DNA of 64,000 bases from Saccharopolyspora erythraea NRRL 2338 (GCF_000062885.1 NC_009142.1:7863584-7927583); one strand, 5' to 3'; positions 16,883 through 25,466 are shown, counted from the stretch's first letter. The notes: generated by a model not told the origin, from the sequence alone. Translations and numbers: made by a program.

Positions 16883-17242
16883 ATGAACAAGCCGGAGGTC
16901 GAGTTCCAGGCGGGTCCCCCGCCCGCCGAGCTCGTGGTGAAGGACCTGGTGGAGGGCGACGGCGTCGAGGCGGTCGCGGACGGCGTGGTCGAGGTCCACT
17001 ACGTCGGCGTCGACTACGAGACGGGCGAGGAGTTCGACTCGTCGTGGAACCGCGGCGAAACCGTCAGGTTCCCGCTGCGCCGTCTCGTCAAGGGCTGGCA
17101 GGAGGGCATCCCCGGCATGAAGGCCGGCGGACGCCGCCAGCTCACCGTCCCGCCGGAGCTGGCCTACGGCCCGGCAGGCGGCGGGCACCGGCTTTCGGGC
17201 AAGACCCTGGTCTTCGTGATCGACCTGATCGACGCGAGCTGA
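16883..17242 (+). CDS. FKBP-type peptidyl-prolyl cis-trans isomerase
   Basis: A 119-aa single-domain FKBP. Recognisable elements are VEVHYVGVDYETGEEFDSSW, then VRFPLRRLVKGWQEGIPGMK, GGRRQLTVPPELAYG and LVFVIDLI. These carry the aromatic pocket residues Tyr, Phe, Asp, Trp and Tyr. It speeds proline isomerisation in folding proteins. No signal peptide, so it is cytoplasmic. AGGAAGGA upstream supports the ATG at 16883. An AT-richer stretch at 16720-16760 probably contains its promoter. Confidence 0.93.
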   Translation: MNKPEVEFQAGPPPAELVVKDLVEGDGVEAVADGVVEVHYVGVDYETGEEFDSSWNRGETVRFPLRRLVKGWQEGIPGMKAGGRRQLTVPPELAYGPAGGGHRLSGKTLVFVIDLIDAS

Positions 17243-17250
17243 GCTCCGGG

Positions 17251-17289
17251 CCGGCTCCGGTGGGGCGGACGGTGTCCCACCGGAGCCGG
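17251..17289. terminator. Bidirectional terminator hairpin
   Basis: A 14-bp perfect stem, CCGGCTCCGGTGGG and its complement, with an 11-nt loop, lies between the FKBP stop and the DUF5134 stop (17290). Confidence 0.8.
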
Positions 17290-17952
17290 TCAGAGCAGGG
17301 TGAAGAACATGTACGCCAACCCGAGCTGCATCACCAGCGCCGTGGCGTGGTCGAGCCGCGCGCTGAACGGCGGCGGCACGGAGGCGGGGTCGGCGGACTC
17401 CTCGTCCCGGCCGGTGACCAGGTCGGTCGCCGAGTAGCCCGCGCGGAGCACGAAGTAGGCCGCCAGCACCAGCGCCACCAGCGGCAGCGCGATGACGGTC
17501 CCGCCACCGTCGATCACGCGGATGTCGAACAGCGGTGCATCGTGCGGGTGCGCCGGTGCCGTCGGCTCCACCGGTCGGACCTGCGGAGCGGGCCCGGCGT
17601 CCGGTGCCCGCACGGCGGCGAACAGGTAGAACATAGCCAGGTCGATCACCAGCAGGTGCGCGTACAGGGCCACGCCGCCGAGGCCCCGGTAGGCCAGCAC
17701 GCACGTCCACACCGCACCCGCCAGGAACAGCGCCTGCCACCACACGGCCATCGCCGCGCCCGGCCCCGGCAGCAGCAGCGCGCACAAACCCACGCCCATG
17801 AGCACGTGCGTGAACGCGACGGGGAAGTCGACGGCCATCGCCCGGCCGCCCTCGACCCGCCACAGCCCGGACACCTGCCGGACCAGCGCCAGCAGCGTGA
17901 AGGTGCCGATGACCGCGAGCAGGCACCAGCGCAGCCACGCGGGCCCGCCCAT
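17290..17952 (-). CDS. DUF5134 domain-containing membrane protein
   Basis: A 220-aa membrane protein with about six hydrophobic helices. It has the DUF5134 pattern of FPVAFTHVLMGVGL, a central WWQALFLAGAVW, and LDHATALVMQLGLAYMFF at the C-terminus. His residues in the helices and a His-rich loop (APAHPHDAP) may bind metal; this is inference. GGAGGGG just upstream sets the ATG at 17952; the frame extends further but without a ribosome-binding site. The function is unknown. Confidence 0.8.
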   Translation of the reverse strand: MGGPAWLRWCLLAVIGTFTLLALVRQVSGLWRVEGGRAMAVDFPVAFTHVLMGVGLCALLLPGPGAAMAVWWQALFLAGAVWTCVLAYRGLGGVALYAHLLVIDLAMFYLFAAVRAPDAGPAPQVRPVEPTAPAHPHDAPLFDIRVIDGGGTVIALPLVALVLAAYFVLRAGYSATDLVTGRDEESADPASVPPPFSARLDHATALVMQLGLAYMFFTLL

Positions 17953-18307
17953 AGCCCCTCCAGTGCGCGGGTAGCTCGGCAGCCGGGTAGCCGAGGTAGT
18001 CACCTTGCCACCGCCGCGTACGCCCCGCAGATCGCGCCCGACCCCCGACCGGGCCGGTGCCATGAGACCGGGACTCCGAGGACGGTGACCGGGTATCCGG
18101 CCTCAACGGCCGTCGCGCGTACGACGTGACCCTCGAACTCGCCCTCCTCGGGTCGGGGACCGCGCGCGGGGTAGGTCGTTCGGGTTCTCGTGCCTGCGCG
18201 GGATGTGACACGGACAGGCGAACTCGCCACCTCGGGCCTCCCCTTCGCAAGATCGCTAAGGCAATGTCACCGGGGCGGGACAGACCTGCGCTCGGGGAGG
18301 GAGCAGC

Positions 18308-18607
18308 GTGGACATCGCCCTCGTGGACTTCGTGCGGACCCGGTTGGACGAGGAGGCCGCCAAGATAGCCGGACTCAGCTTCGGCCGCGCCGCGGCGGGA
18401 GAACGCGGCCAGGCGGCCTCACAGGACGTCGTCGACCGCCACCTGCGGACCGTGGACGTGAAGCGATTCGTCCTCGACGAGTGCCAGGCGAGCCTGCGCA
18501 CGGAGCCGGCGGGGTCGAAGTACCTCGCGGCCGTCGAGCGCGCCGTCACCAACCTCGCCCTGGAGTACGCCGGGCACCCGGAGTTCCGCGAGGAGTGGCG
18601 CCCGTAG
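18308..18607 (+). CDS. DUF6221-like small protein
   Basis: A 99-aa acidic helical protein starting MDIALVDFVRTRLDEEAA, with the C-terminal pattern ALEYAGHPEFREEWRP. These are typical of the DUF6221 family of actinobacteria. The function is unknown, and no membrane segment or signal is seen. GGAGGGAGCAGC precedes the GTG start. Confidence 0.75.
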   Translation: MDIALVDFVRTRLDEEAAKIAGLSFGRAAAGERGQAASQDVVDRHLRTVDVKRFVLDECQASLRTEPAGSKYLAAVERAVTNLALEYAGHPEFREEWRP

Positions 18608-18670
18608 GCAGGGCCGCCACAGCCGCCCCGCACAAGGGGCCGGCACGCACACCAGGCACGATGCGGGGCC

Positions 18671-19036
18671 ATGATCGACACCGGTTCCCTCATGTACCCG
18701 ATCGTCACGCTGCTCGTGCTCGCCCTCATCATGCTCGCCGTGGCCCGCCTCCTGCGGCCAACCGGGAGGCCGGCCGCGCGACCGAAGCTGGTGTACCTGA
18801 TCGAGGACCACACCGACCAGGCACGAACGACGCGGTACTGGGCGCACGTGCACCTCAGCCGCGAGAAGGCCAAGGCCGAGGTCGAGGAGTCGGCCGCGCG
18901 GAGCGGGCACGAGGCGGTGCGCTGGGAGGACCGCTCGGCGGTGTTGCACGCCTTCGCCGACGGCAGCGACGGCACGGACGAGCTGTACCGGGTGGTGTCG
19001 TTGGAGGTGCGGCCGGAGGACGAGGTCCTGATCTGA
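18671..19036 (+). CDS. Hypothetical membrane-anchored protein (121 aa)
   Basis: One N-terminal membrane helix (about residues 8-27, PIVTLLVLALIMLAVARLL) is followed by a soluble alpha/beta domain. That domain has KLVYLIEDHTDQAR, THE pattern SREKAKAEVEESAA, and DELYRVVSLEVRPEDEVLI. I do not recognise the family. The orientation would place the domain in the cytoplasm. The ATG lies 8 nt behind CACGAT, so the gene may be leaderless. It stands between the DUF6221-like gene and a convergent reductase gene. Confidence 0.65.
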   Translation: MIDTGSLMYPIVTLLVLALIMLAVARLLRPTGRPAARPKLVYLIEDHTDQARTTRYWAHVHLSREKAKAEVEESAARSGHEAVRWEDRSAVLHAFADGSDGTDELYRVVSLEVRPEDEVLI

Positions 19037-19135
19037 ACCTTCCCGGCGCCTCCGTTCGAACGCGTCCCGCGCACCGGACGCCCTATGACCGCGGGGTGCG
19101 GGCTTCGCTCGCCGGCGCGGGGTCCGACCGGCGCG

Positions 19136-20848
19136 TCACCGTCCGATGGGGCTGGCGGGCTCCTGCGGGCGGCCGCGCGGATGCAGCGCGTTGGCCGCGA
19201 ACAGCTGGTGGAGGAGCTGGATCGTCACCGAGCCTTCTCCCACCGCGGACGCCACCCGCTTCACCGAACCGGACCGGACGTCGCCCGCCGCGAAGACCCC
19301 CGGCATGCTCGTCTCGAGCAGCAGCGGACCGCGATCGAGCGGCCAGGTGCGGTCGTCGCGCAGACCGGCTCCCGTCAGGACGAAACCGCGCTCGTCCCTG
19401 GCCACGTCGGGTGGCAGCCACTCGGTGTGCGGGCGTGCTCCGATCACGATGAAGAGCCCGTCGGCGCAGACGGTCTCCTCGCTGCCGTCCTCCCTGTCGC
19501 GGAGCACGAGGTGCTCGAGCCGTCCCGCGCCCCCGCCGCCGACGATCTCGGTGCCGAGACGGATCTCCAGTCCCGGCGTCGCCTCCGCCTCGCGCGCCAG
19601 GTAGTGCGACATCCCCGCGCGCAGCGAGGGGGCACGTACGACGAGGGTGACCCGCCGGGCGTAGCGGGTGAGGTACAGGGCGGCCTGCCCGGCGGAGTTC
19701 CCGCCGCCGAGGACGTAGACGTCGCGGCCGGCCATGGCAGGCGCCTCGGAAGCCGGACCACCGTAGAAGACGCCGGCACCGCTGAGCGCGTCGAGCGCGG
19801 GCACGTCCAGCCGGCGGTAGCTGGCACCGGTGGCCAGGAGCACCGCGCGGGCACGCACCCGGACGCTGTCGGACAGGGTGACGAAGTGGTCGTCGTGCTC
19901 GCGCCGGAGTGCGGTGGCCCGCTGCATGAACGCGAACTTCGCGCCGAACACCCACGCCTGGTCGTACGCCTGCTGGGCCAGGCGGCGACCGCTGATGCCG
20001 CGGGGGAAGCCCAGGTAGTTGCGGATCAGCGAGCTGGAGGTCGCCTGGCCGCCGAGCCCGCCTTCGTCGACGACCAGCGTGCTGAACCCCTCCGACGCGC
20101 CGTAAACGGCCGCCGACAGACCGGCGGGTCCGGCGCCGACGATCACGAGGTCGAACTCCATCCGCTCCGGGTTCACCGGTGAGCCGGCCGCCATCGCGAT
20201 CTCGGCATCGGTGGGATCGGTCAGCACCTTGCCGTCGGGGAAGATGACGACCGGCAGCTGCACGCCCTCGCCGATCTCGGCGACCCGGGCACGCCCCTCG
20301 CTCGTGTCGGCCAGGCAGAACGAGTGCGGGATCGCGCAGCGCCCCAGCCGCTCTCTCAGCTCATATGCCCGGCCCGACCAGGACTCGGCCACCACGTGGA
20401 TCGTGTACGGCGAGGCTCGCCGGGCCTCCGCCCAGTCCAGCAGCAGGCTCGAGATCGCCTGGTGGAAGAGCTCGTCCGGGGAAGCCGACGGCCTGAGCAC
20501 GTAGTGGTCGATGAGCCCGCGAGCGATCGAGTCGAAGATCGCCTCGCCGGTCGCTCGGTCTCCCCAGTCTCCCCACCCGATCAGCAGCCCGCGCTTGGCG
20601 TGCGGATGAAGGCGGCGGGCGTGGTCCAACAGCTCGCCCGCCGTCATCCCGGTCAGCCGCTGGCCCGAAAGAACCAGGGCGACCTCGTCATCGGCTGCCG
20701 CGAGGTCGTCGAGGCGTGCACGCGCCTCGTGCGACGAGCGCACGCACAGGATCCGGTAGTGACTCGCGTAGCGCTCGCACAGCTCCCGCTCGACGGCTCG
20801 CAGCGCATCCGCATCCTCGTCGACGGCGACAAGCACAGCGCCGGACAT
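19136..20848 (-). CDS. Fused receiver-like/thioredoxin-reductase-like flavoprotein
   Basis: A 570-aa fusion. Residues about 1-125 form a response-regulator-like domain, 130-240 a thioredoxin-like middle domain, and 250-570 a FAD/NAD(P) reductase (FAD site LVIVGAGPAGLSAAVYG; NAD(P) site VYVLGGGNSAGQAA; ending MPGVFAAGDVRSG). The receiver lacks its phosphoacceptor Asp: the family motif ADQRMPGM reads SGQRLTGM here. The usual CxxC of thioredoxin reductase is also absent (FYGGPASEAPAM). It probably reduces something other than thioredoxin. GGAG precedes the ATG at 20848. The carboxymuconolactone decarboxylase-like gene lies upstream on the same strand. Confidence 0.88.
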   Translation of the reverse strand: MSGAVLVAVDEDADALRAVERELCERYASHYRILCVRSSHEARARLDDLAAADDEVALVLSGQRLTGMTAGELLDHARRLHPHAKRGLLIGWGDWGDRATGEAIFDSIARGLIDHYVLRPSASPDELFHQAISSLLLDWAEARRASPYTIHVVAESWSGRAYELRERLGRCAIPHSFCLADTSEGRARVAEIGEGVQLPVVIFPDGKVLTDPTDAEIAMAAGSPVNPERMEFDLVIVGAGPAGLSAAVYGASEGFSTLVVDEGGLGGQATSSSLIRNYLGFPRGISGRRLAQQAYDQAWVFGAKFAFMQRATALRREHDDHFVTLSDSVRVRARAVLLATGASYRRLDVPALDALSGAGVFYGGPASEAPAMAGRDVYVLGGGNSAGQAALYLTRYARRVTLVVRAPSLRAGMSHYLAREAEATPGLEIRLGTEIVGGGGAGRLEHLVLRDREDGSEETVCADGLFIVIGARPHTEWLPPDVARDERGFVLTGAGLRDDRTWPLDRGPLLLETSMPGVFAAGDVRSGSVKRVASAVGEGSVTIQLLHQLFAANALHPRGRPQEPASPIGR

Positions 20849-20992
20849 GCATCCACTCCAGTTCCGGCCCTCGCACCCGCCATTCGTGCGCCGCGCAACG
20901 CCGCGAGCACCGGTCCTTCCGTTCTGACTGCCATGGTCACGACGTCTCCGCCAACGATGACGCAATGCGAGGTCGCGGCGGAAGGCGATGGT

Positions 20993-21340
20993 TCATCCCT
21001 GTTCGGGGATCATCTCGCCGAGCCCCAGGGCGCGCAGCACGTTCCCCGTAGCCGAGACGATCCGCGCACTGCCGACGATCGGGGCGATCGCCACGCAGAC
21101 GGACTGGGCGTCTTCCGCGGTCAACCCCGCGTCGCGAGCGACCTTGAGGTTCGCGAGGTAGGACGCCGGGGCGGAATCCATCGCGATCAGCGCCGCCAGG
21201 CGCACCAGGTGGTACGTGCGTTCGTCGAGGCCCGAGTTCGGCAGCGTGTCCAGGTGCATCTGGGCGAGCTCTTCCAGCATGGGCATGTCGCCGTGCGCCA
21301 CGGCATCGAGCCGCTGTTCCACCGATGCAGTCATCTTCAC
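20993..21340 (-). CDS. Carboxymuconolactone decarboxylase (AhpD-like) family protein
   Basis: A 115-aa all-helical CMD family protein. It has LPNSGLDERTYHLVRLAALI and AGLTAEDAQSVCVAIAPIVG, the two halves of the fold. It lacks the CxxC active site of AhpD: only one Cys is in the region (SVCVA). So peroxidase-type chemistry is doubtful and its role is unknown. The GTG at 21340 follows GGGAG closely; an ATG two codons later is an alternative. It lies 144 bp upstream of the receiver/reductase fusion on the same strand and may belong to one redox operon. Confidence 0.85.
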   Translation of the reverse strand: MKMTASVEQRLDAVAHGDMPMLEELAQMHLDTLPNSGLDERTYHLVRLAALIAMDSAPASYLANLKVARDAGLTAEDAQSVCVAIAPIVGSARIVSATGNVLRALGLGEMIPEQG

Positions 21341-21481
21341 TCAGCTCCCAGGTTCTGTATCGCCATGCGCGATCCAGCGTGGGACCGGGTGTTGCGACCG
21401 AGAAGGGGCGAAAGCCCCGAGCACGTCGGGGTTTCCGAGCCAGGCCTTTAGCCCCTGGAACGGCGTTTCCGCTTCTCGCAC

Positions 21482-21520
21482 GGTGACTCCCGTGCTCGAT
21501 CCTGCTCGAGCACCGTCACC
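21482..21520. promoter_or_regulatory. Interrupted dyad upstream of the DUF7144 gene
   Basis: Nested arms GGTGAC/GTCACC and GTGCTCGA/TCGAGCAC form a 39-bp near-symmetric element ending 20 bp before the start of the DUF7144 gene. It could be an operator or a 5' UTR hairpin; position alone does not decide. Confidence 0.45.
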
Positions 21521-21540
21521 ACGTGGAACGGAGAGCGACC

Positions 21541-21951
21541 ATGGCAACACACGGGGCACGGCCCGCGCGCACCGGCTGGGTGGGCTGGGTGTACTTCGCA
21601 GCCACCGTCCTGCTGCTGGCCGGCATCATCCAGGTGATCAGTGGGCTGATCGCCTTCAGCCGCTCCGGATCGACGCTCATCACGCCGTCCGGACTCGCGG
21701 TCGAGGTCAGCTACGCCGGGGTCGGCTGGAGCTTCCTGATCACGGGTGCGGTTCTCGCCGCCACCGGTATCGGGCTGTTCGGCGGCCGCACCTGGGCGCG
21801 TGCCGTGGGCATCGCGATCGCCACGATCAGCGTGCTGGCCAACATCGCCTTCTTCGCGGCGTACCCGCTCTGGTCGGCGGTGGTGATCGTGCTCGACGTG
21901 CTCGTGCTCTACGCGTTGGCCGCCCACGGCCGGGAGGCCGGTCGCAGATAG
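21541..21951 (+). CDS. DUF7144 family membrane protein
   Basis: A 136-aa protein with four hydrophobic helices: WVYFAATVLLLAGIIQVISG, SFLITGAVLAATGIGLFGG, AVGIAIATISVLANIAFF and WSAVVIVLDVLVLYALA. This layout is typical of the small DUF7144 membrane proteins of actinobacteria, which are often stress-induced. The function is unknown. A GGAGAG site supports the ATG at 21541; an in-frame ATG six codons upstream overlaps that site. A dyad lies in its leader region. Confidence 0.85.
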   Translation: MATHGARPARTGWVGWVYFAATVLLLAGIIQVISGLIAFSRSGSTLITPSGLAVEVSYAGVGWSFLITGAVLAATGIGLFGGRTWARAVGIAIATISVLANIAFFAAYPLWSAVVIVLDVLVLYALAAHGREAGRR

Positions 21952-21966
21952 CCCGGGTCAGGCGTT

Positions 21967-22872
21967 CTACCGCATGCCCGGCATACCCGCTTGCACAGCC
22001 AGGAGGCGGACAGCGGACAGGCGGTCCGGCACCTGGGGAAGCAAGGAGAGCGGGGTCGCCGTCGCGTGTCGGGTTCCCGAGCCTGCCGACGGGCTGGCGC
22101 GCTTGTGGATCGTGTCGTCGATCCAGGTCCGGTAGGACGAGACCGCGTTCCACTGGCCGTACCCCGTGCCGCACTTGCCGTCCTCGTCGGCGGGCCCGCT
22201 GGTGACACCGACCAGTTCCCAGTCACCCGGCCTGCCTCGCAGCTGCGGGCCGCCCGAGTCGCCTTGGCAGAGGTTGGTGCCGGGGACAGCGCCTTGCCCG
22301 CAGATGTTCCGGGCCTTGTCCATTCCCGCAGTGCACCTGTCGTCGGGGACGACCCGAGCGCTGAGCTCCTGCAGCTCGCGCGGGATGTCCTGGGTGTTCT
22401 CGTTGGTCCTGCCCCAGCCGATGACACGGGTCATGGACTCCGGCGCTTCGGGGTTCGTCGCGAGCTTGACGGGCTTCTGCGGGACGGAGTGGTCCAGTCG
22501 CAGCAGGGCGAGATCCGCCGTCGACTCCTTGTTCTCGGGGTTCACCACGATCTGGGTGACCTTGGCCGTGCTGCCGCCCGTGATCCGGTCCTCGCTGCCG
22601 ACTCGCGCGGTCACGCCGTCGGCCGGTCGCGCGACGGGTGATCCGTTCGCCCCCGGATCCGACACGCAGTGCGCGGCCGTGAGCACCCAGTCAGGGGCGA
22701 CGAGCGAGCCCCCGCAGAAGAACTTGCCGTTGTGGTCGAGGCTCGTCATGAACGGGTACGAATCGACCGCGTTGTTGCCGCCGATGACCTGAGGCGCCGT
22801 ACCGGCAGCAGTAGCGGCAGGCGCGACCAGCAGGGACGCCGCGATGGCGGTGATGGACAGGCAAAGACGCAT
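21967..22872 (-). CDS. Secreted trypsin-like serine protease (S1 family)
   Basis: A 301-aa secreted chymotrypsin-fold protease. A signal peptide covers about residues 1-23, and the mature N-terminus is probably VIGG in APQVIGGNNAV. The catalytic triad is His in LTAAHCV, Asp in TADLALLRLD and Ser in CQGDSGGP. Six Cys fit three disulfides. Asp ahead of the Ser pocket and the overall pattern suggest trypsin-like cleavage after Lys/Arg. The C-terminus carries about 40 residues beyond the protease domain (after YRTWIDDTIHK) with no recognised domain. Confidence 0.93.
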   Translation of the reverse strand: MRLCLSITAIAASLLVAPAATAAGTAPQVIGGNNAVDSYPFMTSLDHNGKFFCGGSLVAPDWVLTAAHCVSDPGANGSPVARPADGVTARVGSEDRITGGSTAKVTQIVVNPENKESTADLALLRLDHSVPQKPVKLATNPEAPESMTRVIGWGRTNENTQDIPRELQELSARVVPDDRCTAGMDKARNICGQGAVPGTNLCQGDSGGPQLRGRPGDWELVGVTSGPADEDGKCGTGYGQWNAVSSYRTWIDDTIHKRASPSAGSGTRHATATPLSLLPQVPDRLSAVRLLAVQAGMPGMR

Positions 22873-23085
22873 TGGAGTGGCCCTTCACGCGGAAGCGGCC
22901 GACTTTAGGACCGCTCCGGGAAGGGCGTCCAGCGCTCCCGAGGCTGGGCTGTGCGTGAGGACACAACGGGGAAGCAGAGCGCAATCGAGCGAGCATCGAC
23001 AGTGAGCAGCCGGCCGCTCCGAGCGCTGATCTTCCGGTACGGCGATCAGCACCTTCGATTCGAGTTCAGGCGGGTCGGCGGTGGA

Positions 23086-23892
23086 TCATTCGGCCGCGGG
23101 GACCTTGCTCGTGTAGGTCGCGTTGCGGGTAACCCAGATCGAGAGCGGCGGGCCCTGCGCCCGCGCCTGCGCGACTTTCAGCTTGTCCGCCCTGTCGCCC
23201 TGGTCGGCGCGTTTCTGGAGGTCGGTGAGCTTCTCCTGGTGGCGTTGCAGGACGGCCTGCTCCTCGTCGGAGAGGTGCTTGGGGTCGTCGAGCATGCTCA
23301 GCCCGCAGCTCAGTCCGCCGCTGCCTTCGATCCAGCGGGGGTTGTCCAGCCGCAGCTCCAGCGTGGCGCGCCGCTGCGGCTCGATGCGCGGGAAGGAAAC
23401 GGTCTTGACGGTCTCGCCAGGCCCGAAGGTGACCGTCACGACGTCACCGTCCTTGCTGGCGGAGTCGCAGACCCAGTGGTTGTGCAGGTCCACCGCGACT
23501 GTGCCTTCGGTGGGGCCCTGCCCGACCTGGGCGAAGTCCTTCTCCCGATGGAGGGTGGAGATCTCCTTGGAGTGACCCTCGCCGGCCTCCTCGATCCAGG
23601 TCACCCTCCAGGCACCGGACCGGCGCACCTTGACGCCCTCGCGGCTGACCCTGACCTCGCAGACCGTCGGGTCGGAGTCCTCCCACTCCCCGCGCAGCGC
23701 CTGCAGCTTGGCGTGCAGCTCGCTGCCTTCGTCGCCGGCGGCCGCGCCGCTGCCGGTGCCGCGGATCTCCTCGTAGATCGGGGCGAGGCCGCGGGCGCGC
23801 TCGGCGTCGTCGACCTCCTGGGCGTGGAAGGACAGGACGGTGAGGTCCCGGTAGCTCTCCTCGCTCAGCTCGGTGACTTCGACGTCGCTCAT
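23086..23892 (-). CDS. Hypothetical protein (268 aa)
   Basis: I do not recognise the family. The protein is soluble, acidic, and has no signal peptide. The N-terminal part contains a charged helical segment. The middle is beta-rich (VCEVRVSREGVKVRRSGAWR, VAVDLHNHWVCDSA). A predicted coiled coil follows at about 210-240 (SDEEQAVLQRHQEKLTDLQK). Three Cys are scattered. The frame and codon use are good, so it is a real gene. No close neighbour suggests a job. Confidence 0.7.
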   Translation of the reverse strand: MSDVEVTELSEESYRDLTVLSFHAQEVDDAERARGLAPIYEEIRGTGSGAAAGDEGSELHAKLQALRGEWEDSDPTVCEVRVSREGVKVRRSGAWRVTWIEEAGEGHSKEISTLHREKDFAQVGQGPTEGTVAVDLHNHWVCDSASKDGDVVTVTFGPGETVKTVSFPRIEPQRRATLELRLDNPRWIEGSGGLSCGLSMLDDPKHLSDEEQAVLQRHQEKLTDLQKRADQGDRADKLKVAQARAQGPPLSIWVTRNATYTSKVPAAE

Positions 23893-24214
23893 GGAACTCC
23901 CCTATCTCGGTGGCCCGGCACGCTGATCATGCCGGGCGCCCCGGACCCGTGAGGACGGCCCCGTGGGGACGGCCCCGTGGGGACCGGCCGGACAGGCCAC
24001 AGCAGACCTGCTTGCCGCGAGCATCGCCATGCCCCTCGACCGGCAGCTCCTCCCGGACCATCTTCCGCAGCGGGACCACGCCCAGGCAACCCACGCGTCG
24101 GCCACCCGGCCCTTGACCGAGCCGGGCGGTCCGCGGCCTCGACGCGAGAGCAGCGCGGACGGACACCCCGGATCCTTTTGTGCACGCGAAGCACATCCAT
24201 GATTTCAAAGAACT
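23893..24214. other. Gap between the hypothetical gene and the accessory segment
   Basis: No convincing gene. It contains a 14-bp tandem repeat (23953-23980) and grades into the lower-GC accessory segment. The short ORFs here overlap each other on both strands and have no ribosome-binding sites. Confidence 0.5.
23953..23980 (+). repeat. Tandem repeat, 14 bp x 2 plus a partial copy
   Basis: GGACGGCCCCGTGG occurs twice head to tail, and a third partial copy (GGACC) follows. It lies 60 bp upstream of the hypothetical gene that starts at 23892. Confidence 0.7.
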
Positions 24215-24241
24215 AAACCCAGGCTCCTGACCTGGTGTTTT
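24215..24241. other. Hairpin resembling the tRNA-Lys terminator (possible element boundary)
   Basis: AAACCCAGG, 7-nt loop, then CCTGGTGTTTT. It is a diverged copy of the hairpin beside the tRNA-Lys gene at 26555-26581; about 22 of 27 positions match. It marks the left side of the decayed accessory segment and may be a terminator duplicated with the element, or a coincidental terminator. Confidence 0.4.
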
Positions 24242-24262
24242 GTCGGAACTATCGGGTTTCGG

Positions 24263-24301
24263 CTGATGCTTGACACGCTGGCTTCACCTGATGCTTGACA
24301 C
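24263..24301 (+). repeat. Direct repeat of an IS481-end-like 14-mer
   Basis: CTGATGCTTGACAC occurs at 24263-24276 and again at 24288-24301. On the other strand it reads GTGTCAAGCATCAG, similar to the inverted-repeat ends I recall for IS481-family elements. An IS481 transposase remnant starts 60 bp to the right. Confidence 0.5.
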
Positions 24302-24359
24302 CGCTGGTCACAGGTTTGATCACCCACTATCGCCGTTCGGGGTGGAGGACTTGGGCCTG

Positions 24360-24557
24360 ATGCTGGTGGAGCTGAGTGTGGTCGAGCAGCGGTATCACGC
24401 CGCGATGGAGGTTCTGGCAGGCATCCCGGTGACTGAGGTCGCGACCCGATACCGGGTGTCGCGTCAATCGGTGCACACCTGGGTGAAGCGGTATCGGCAG
24501 GGCGGACTGGCCGGCCGGGCCGACCGCTCCCACCGCCCGGAGAGCTGCCCTCACCGT
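24360..24557 (+). pseudogene. IS481 family transposase, N-terminal remnant
   Basis: The frame begins MLVELSVVEQRYHAAMEVLA and continues through a helix-turn-helix (VTEVATRYRVSRQSVHTW) to AGRADRSHRPESCPHR. That is the normal start of IS481 transposases. It stops being homologous at about 24557. The DDE catalytic core is missing, replaced by an unrelated hairpin and non-coding sequence. A C-terminal piece of a similar transposase lies at 25317-25466. Confidence 0.75.
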
Positions 24558-24947
24558 GCCAATGGAGCCCGGCGGGATGATCCTCGCCGGGCTCCATTCG
24601 TGCTGGTCACCGTTGCGGAAGCAGGGCCGGACCAGCCTGACCGATGAACGCGCGAGTGCAACAGCGGGCATCCATGGGATGGCCCCGATACCGGTTGAAC
24701 AGCGCTGCGCAGAACTTGCCAAACGGGGGCTGCCGACGAGGGCCAGAGCATCAATGCGTCGTCAATGCGCGTTCTGGCGAACTCGCATGGCAGAAGCGGG
24801 TGGCGGCGTCGGCGCGGCTCTCGATCACATCGCCCGTCCCGGCCGCTTTGAGACCGGGGAAGTTACGAGCGCCGCCTTCGTGAGTCACCAGCGTAAACCG
24901 GCACGCCCCACCCCTATCAACTCGGCGGAACCGGAGGTTGGTGCGGG
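24558..24947. other. Non-coding segment with a 14-bp hairpin
   Basis: No gene supported. A perfect hairpin (AATGGAGCCCGGCG, 10-nt loop, complement) at 24561-24598 directly abuts the broken transposase and may be the terminator of a deleted gene. The rest has scattered short ORFs without ribosome-binding sites. Confidence 0.5.
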
Positions 24948-25169
24948 TCAACCTGGGTAGCTCACCCAAAGGCTGGCACCGTCGCACTTCCATTCTTCGA
25001 ACCATCCGGCATGCATGCCGTTGATGCCTGCGCGTACGCAAGTCGCTTCGTCCGGATACGTCCCAATAAAGTGGTTGATCGGACCTGCCGAAGCGACCCC
25101 GGAGACCAATCCGGCGCCGCCGACCAGACCAAGGGACAGAGCGGATGCGGCGATAACCTTCCGAATCAT
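24948..25169 (-). CDS. Small secreted two-cysteine protein
   Basis: A 73-aa exported protein. The signal peptide is about residues 1-28 (MIRKVIAASALSLGLVGGAG then LVSGVASAG). The mature part of about 45 residues has two Cys (EATCVRAG and EEWKCDG), probably one disulfide, and many aromatic residues. Similar small secreted proteins with this Cys spacing are common in actinomycetes; the function is unknown. GGAG lies 9-10 nt before the ATG. It sits between the two transposase remnants in DNA of lower GC, so it may have come with the mobile element. Confidence 0.7.
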   Translation of the reverse strand: MIRKVIAASALSLGLVGGAGLVSGVASAGPINHFIGTYPDEATCVRAGINGMHAGWFEEWKCDGASLWVSYPG

Positions 25170-25316
25170 CAGCAGTCGAACTCCAATCCAAATATTTGAT
25201 CCACCGAAGACAAACGAAAAACTACCAGGCCCCATCCAGCTAGCGCACCCCATTGCATACAAGGGCAACATTGCTGCCCTATTTTTCCCCCGCCCAGCAC
25301 AGCAAGCGGCGGCATC

Positions 25317-25466
25317 ATGATCGCCCGCCAACGCCTCCAGATCGGCCGCACCCACGCTCACAAGGTGGTCACCGCAACCATCGACGAACACACCATCCAG
25401 GTCCACGGGGCTGCAGATACTGGTCACCGCCGCACGCACCACCACCGAGGTGATCAACCACCGTAG
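25317..25466 (+). pseudogene. IS481-like transposase, C-terminal remnant
   Basis: A 49-codon frame reads MIARQRLQIGRTHAHKVVTA, then TIDEHTIQVHG. This resembles the beta-strand tail that follows the integrase core of IS481-type transposases. It ends in a degraded HHRGDQPP. The catalytic core is absent. It could derive from the same element as the fragment at 24360, with about 0.75 kb in between now holding the secreted-protein gene. Confidence 0.5.

Noticed and set aside
21448-21927. A 159-codon minus-strand frame over the DUF7144 gene
   Set aside because: It is antisense to a clear four-helix membrane protein and is Arg/Asp/His-rich without features.
24270-24647. A 125-aa complete regulator starting at 24270
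   Set aside because: The conserved part starts at 24360 and ends at about 24557 as a transposase start. The rest is unrelated read-through.
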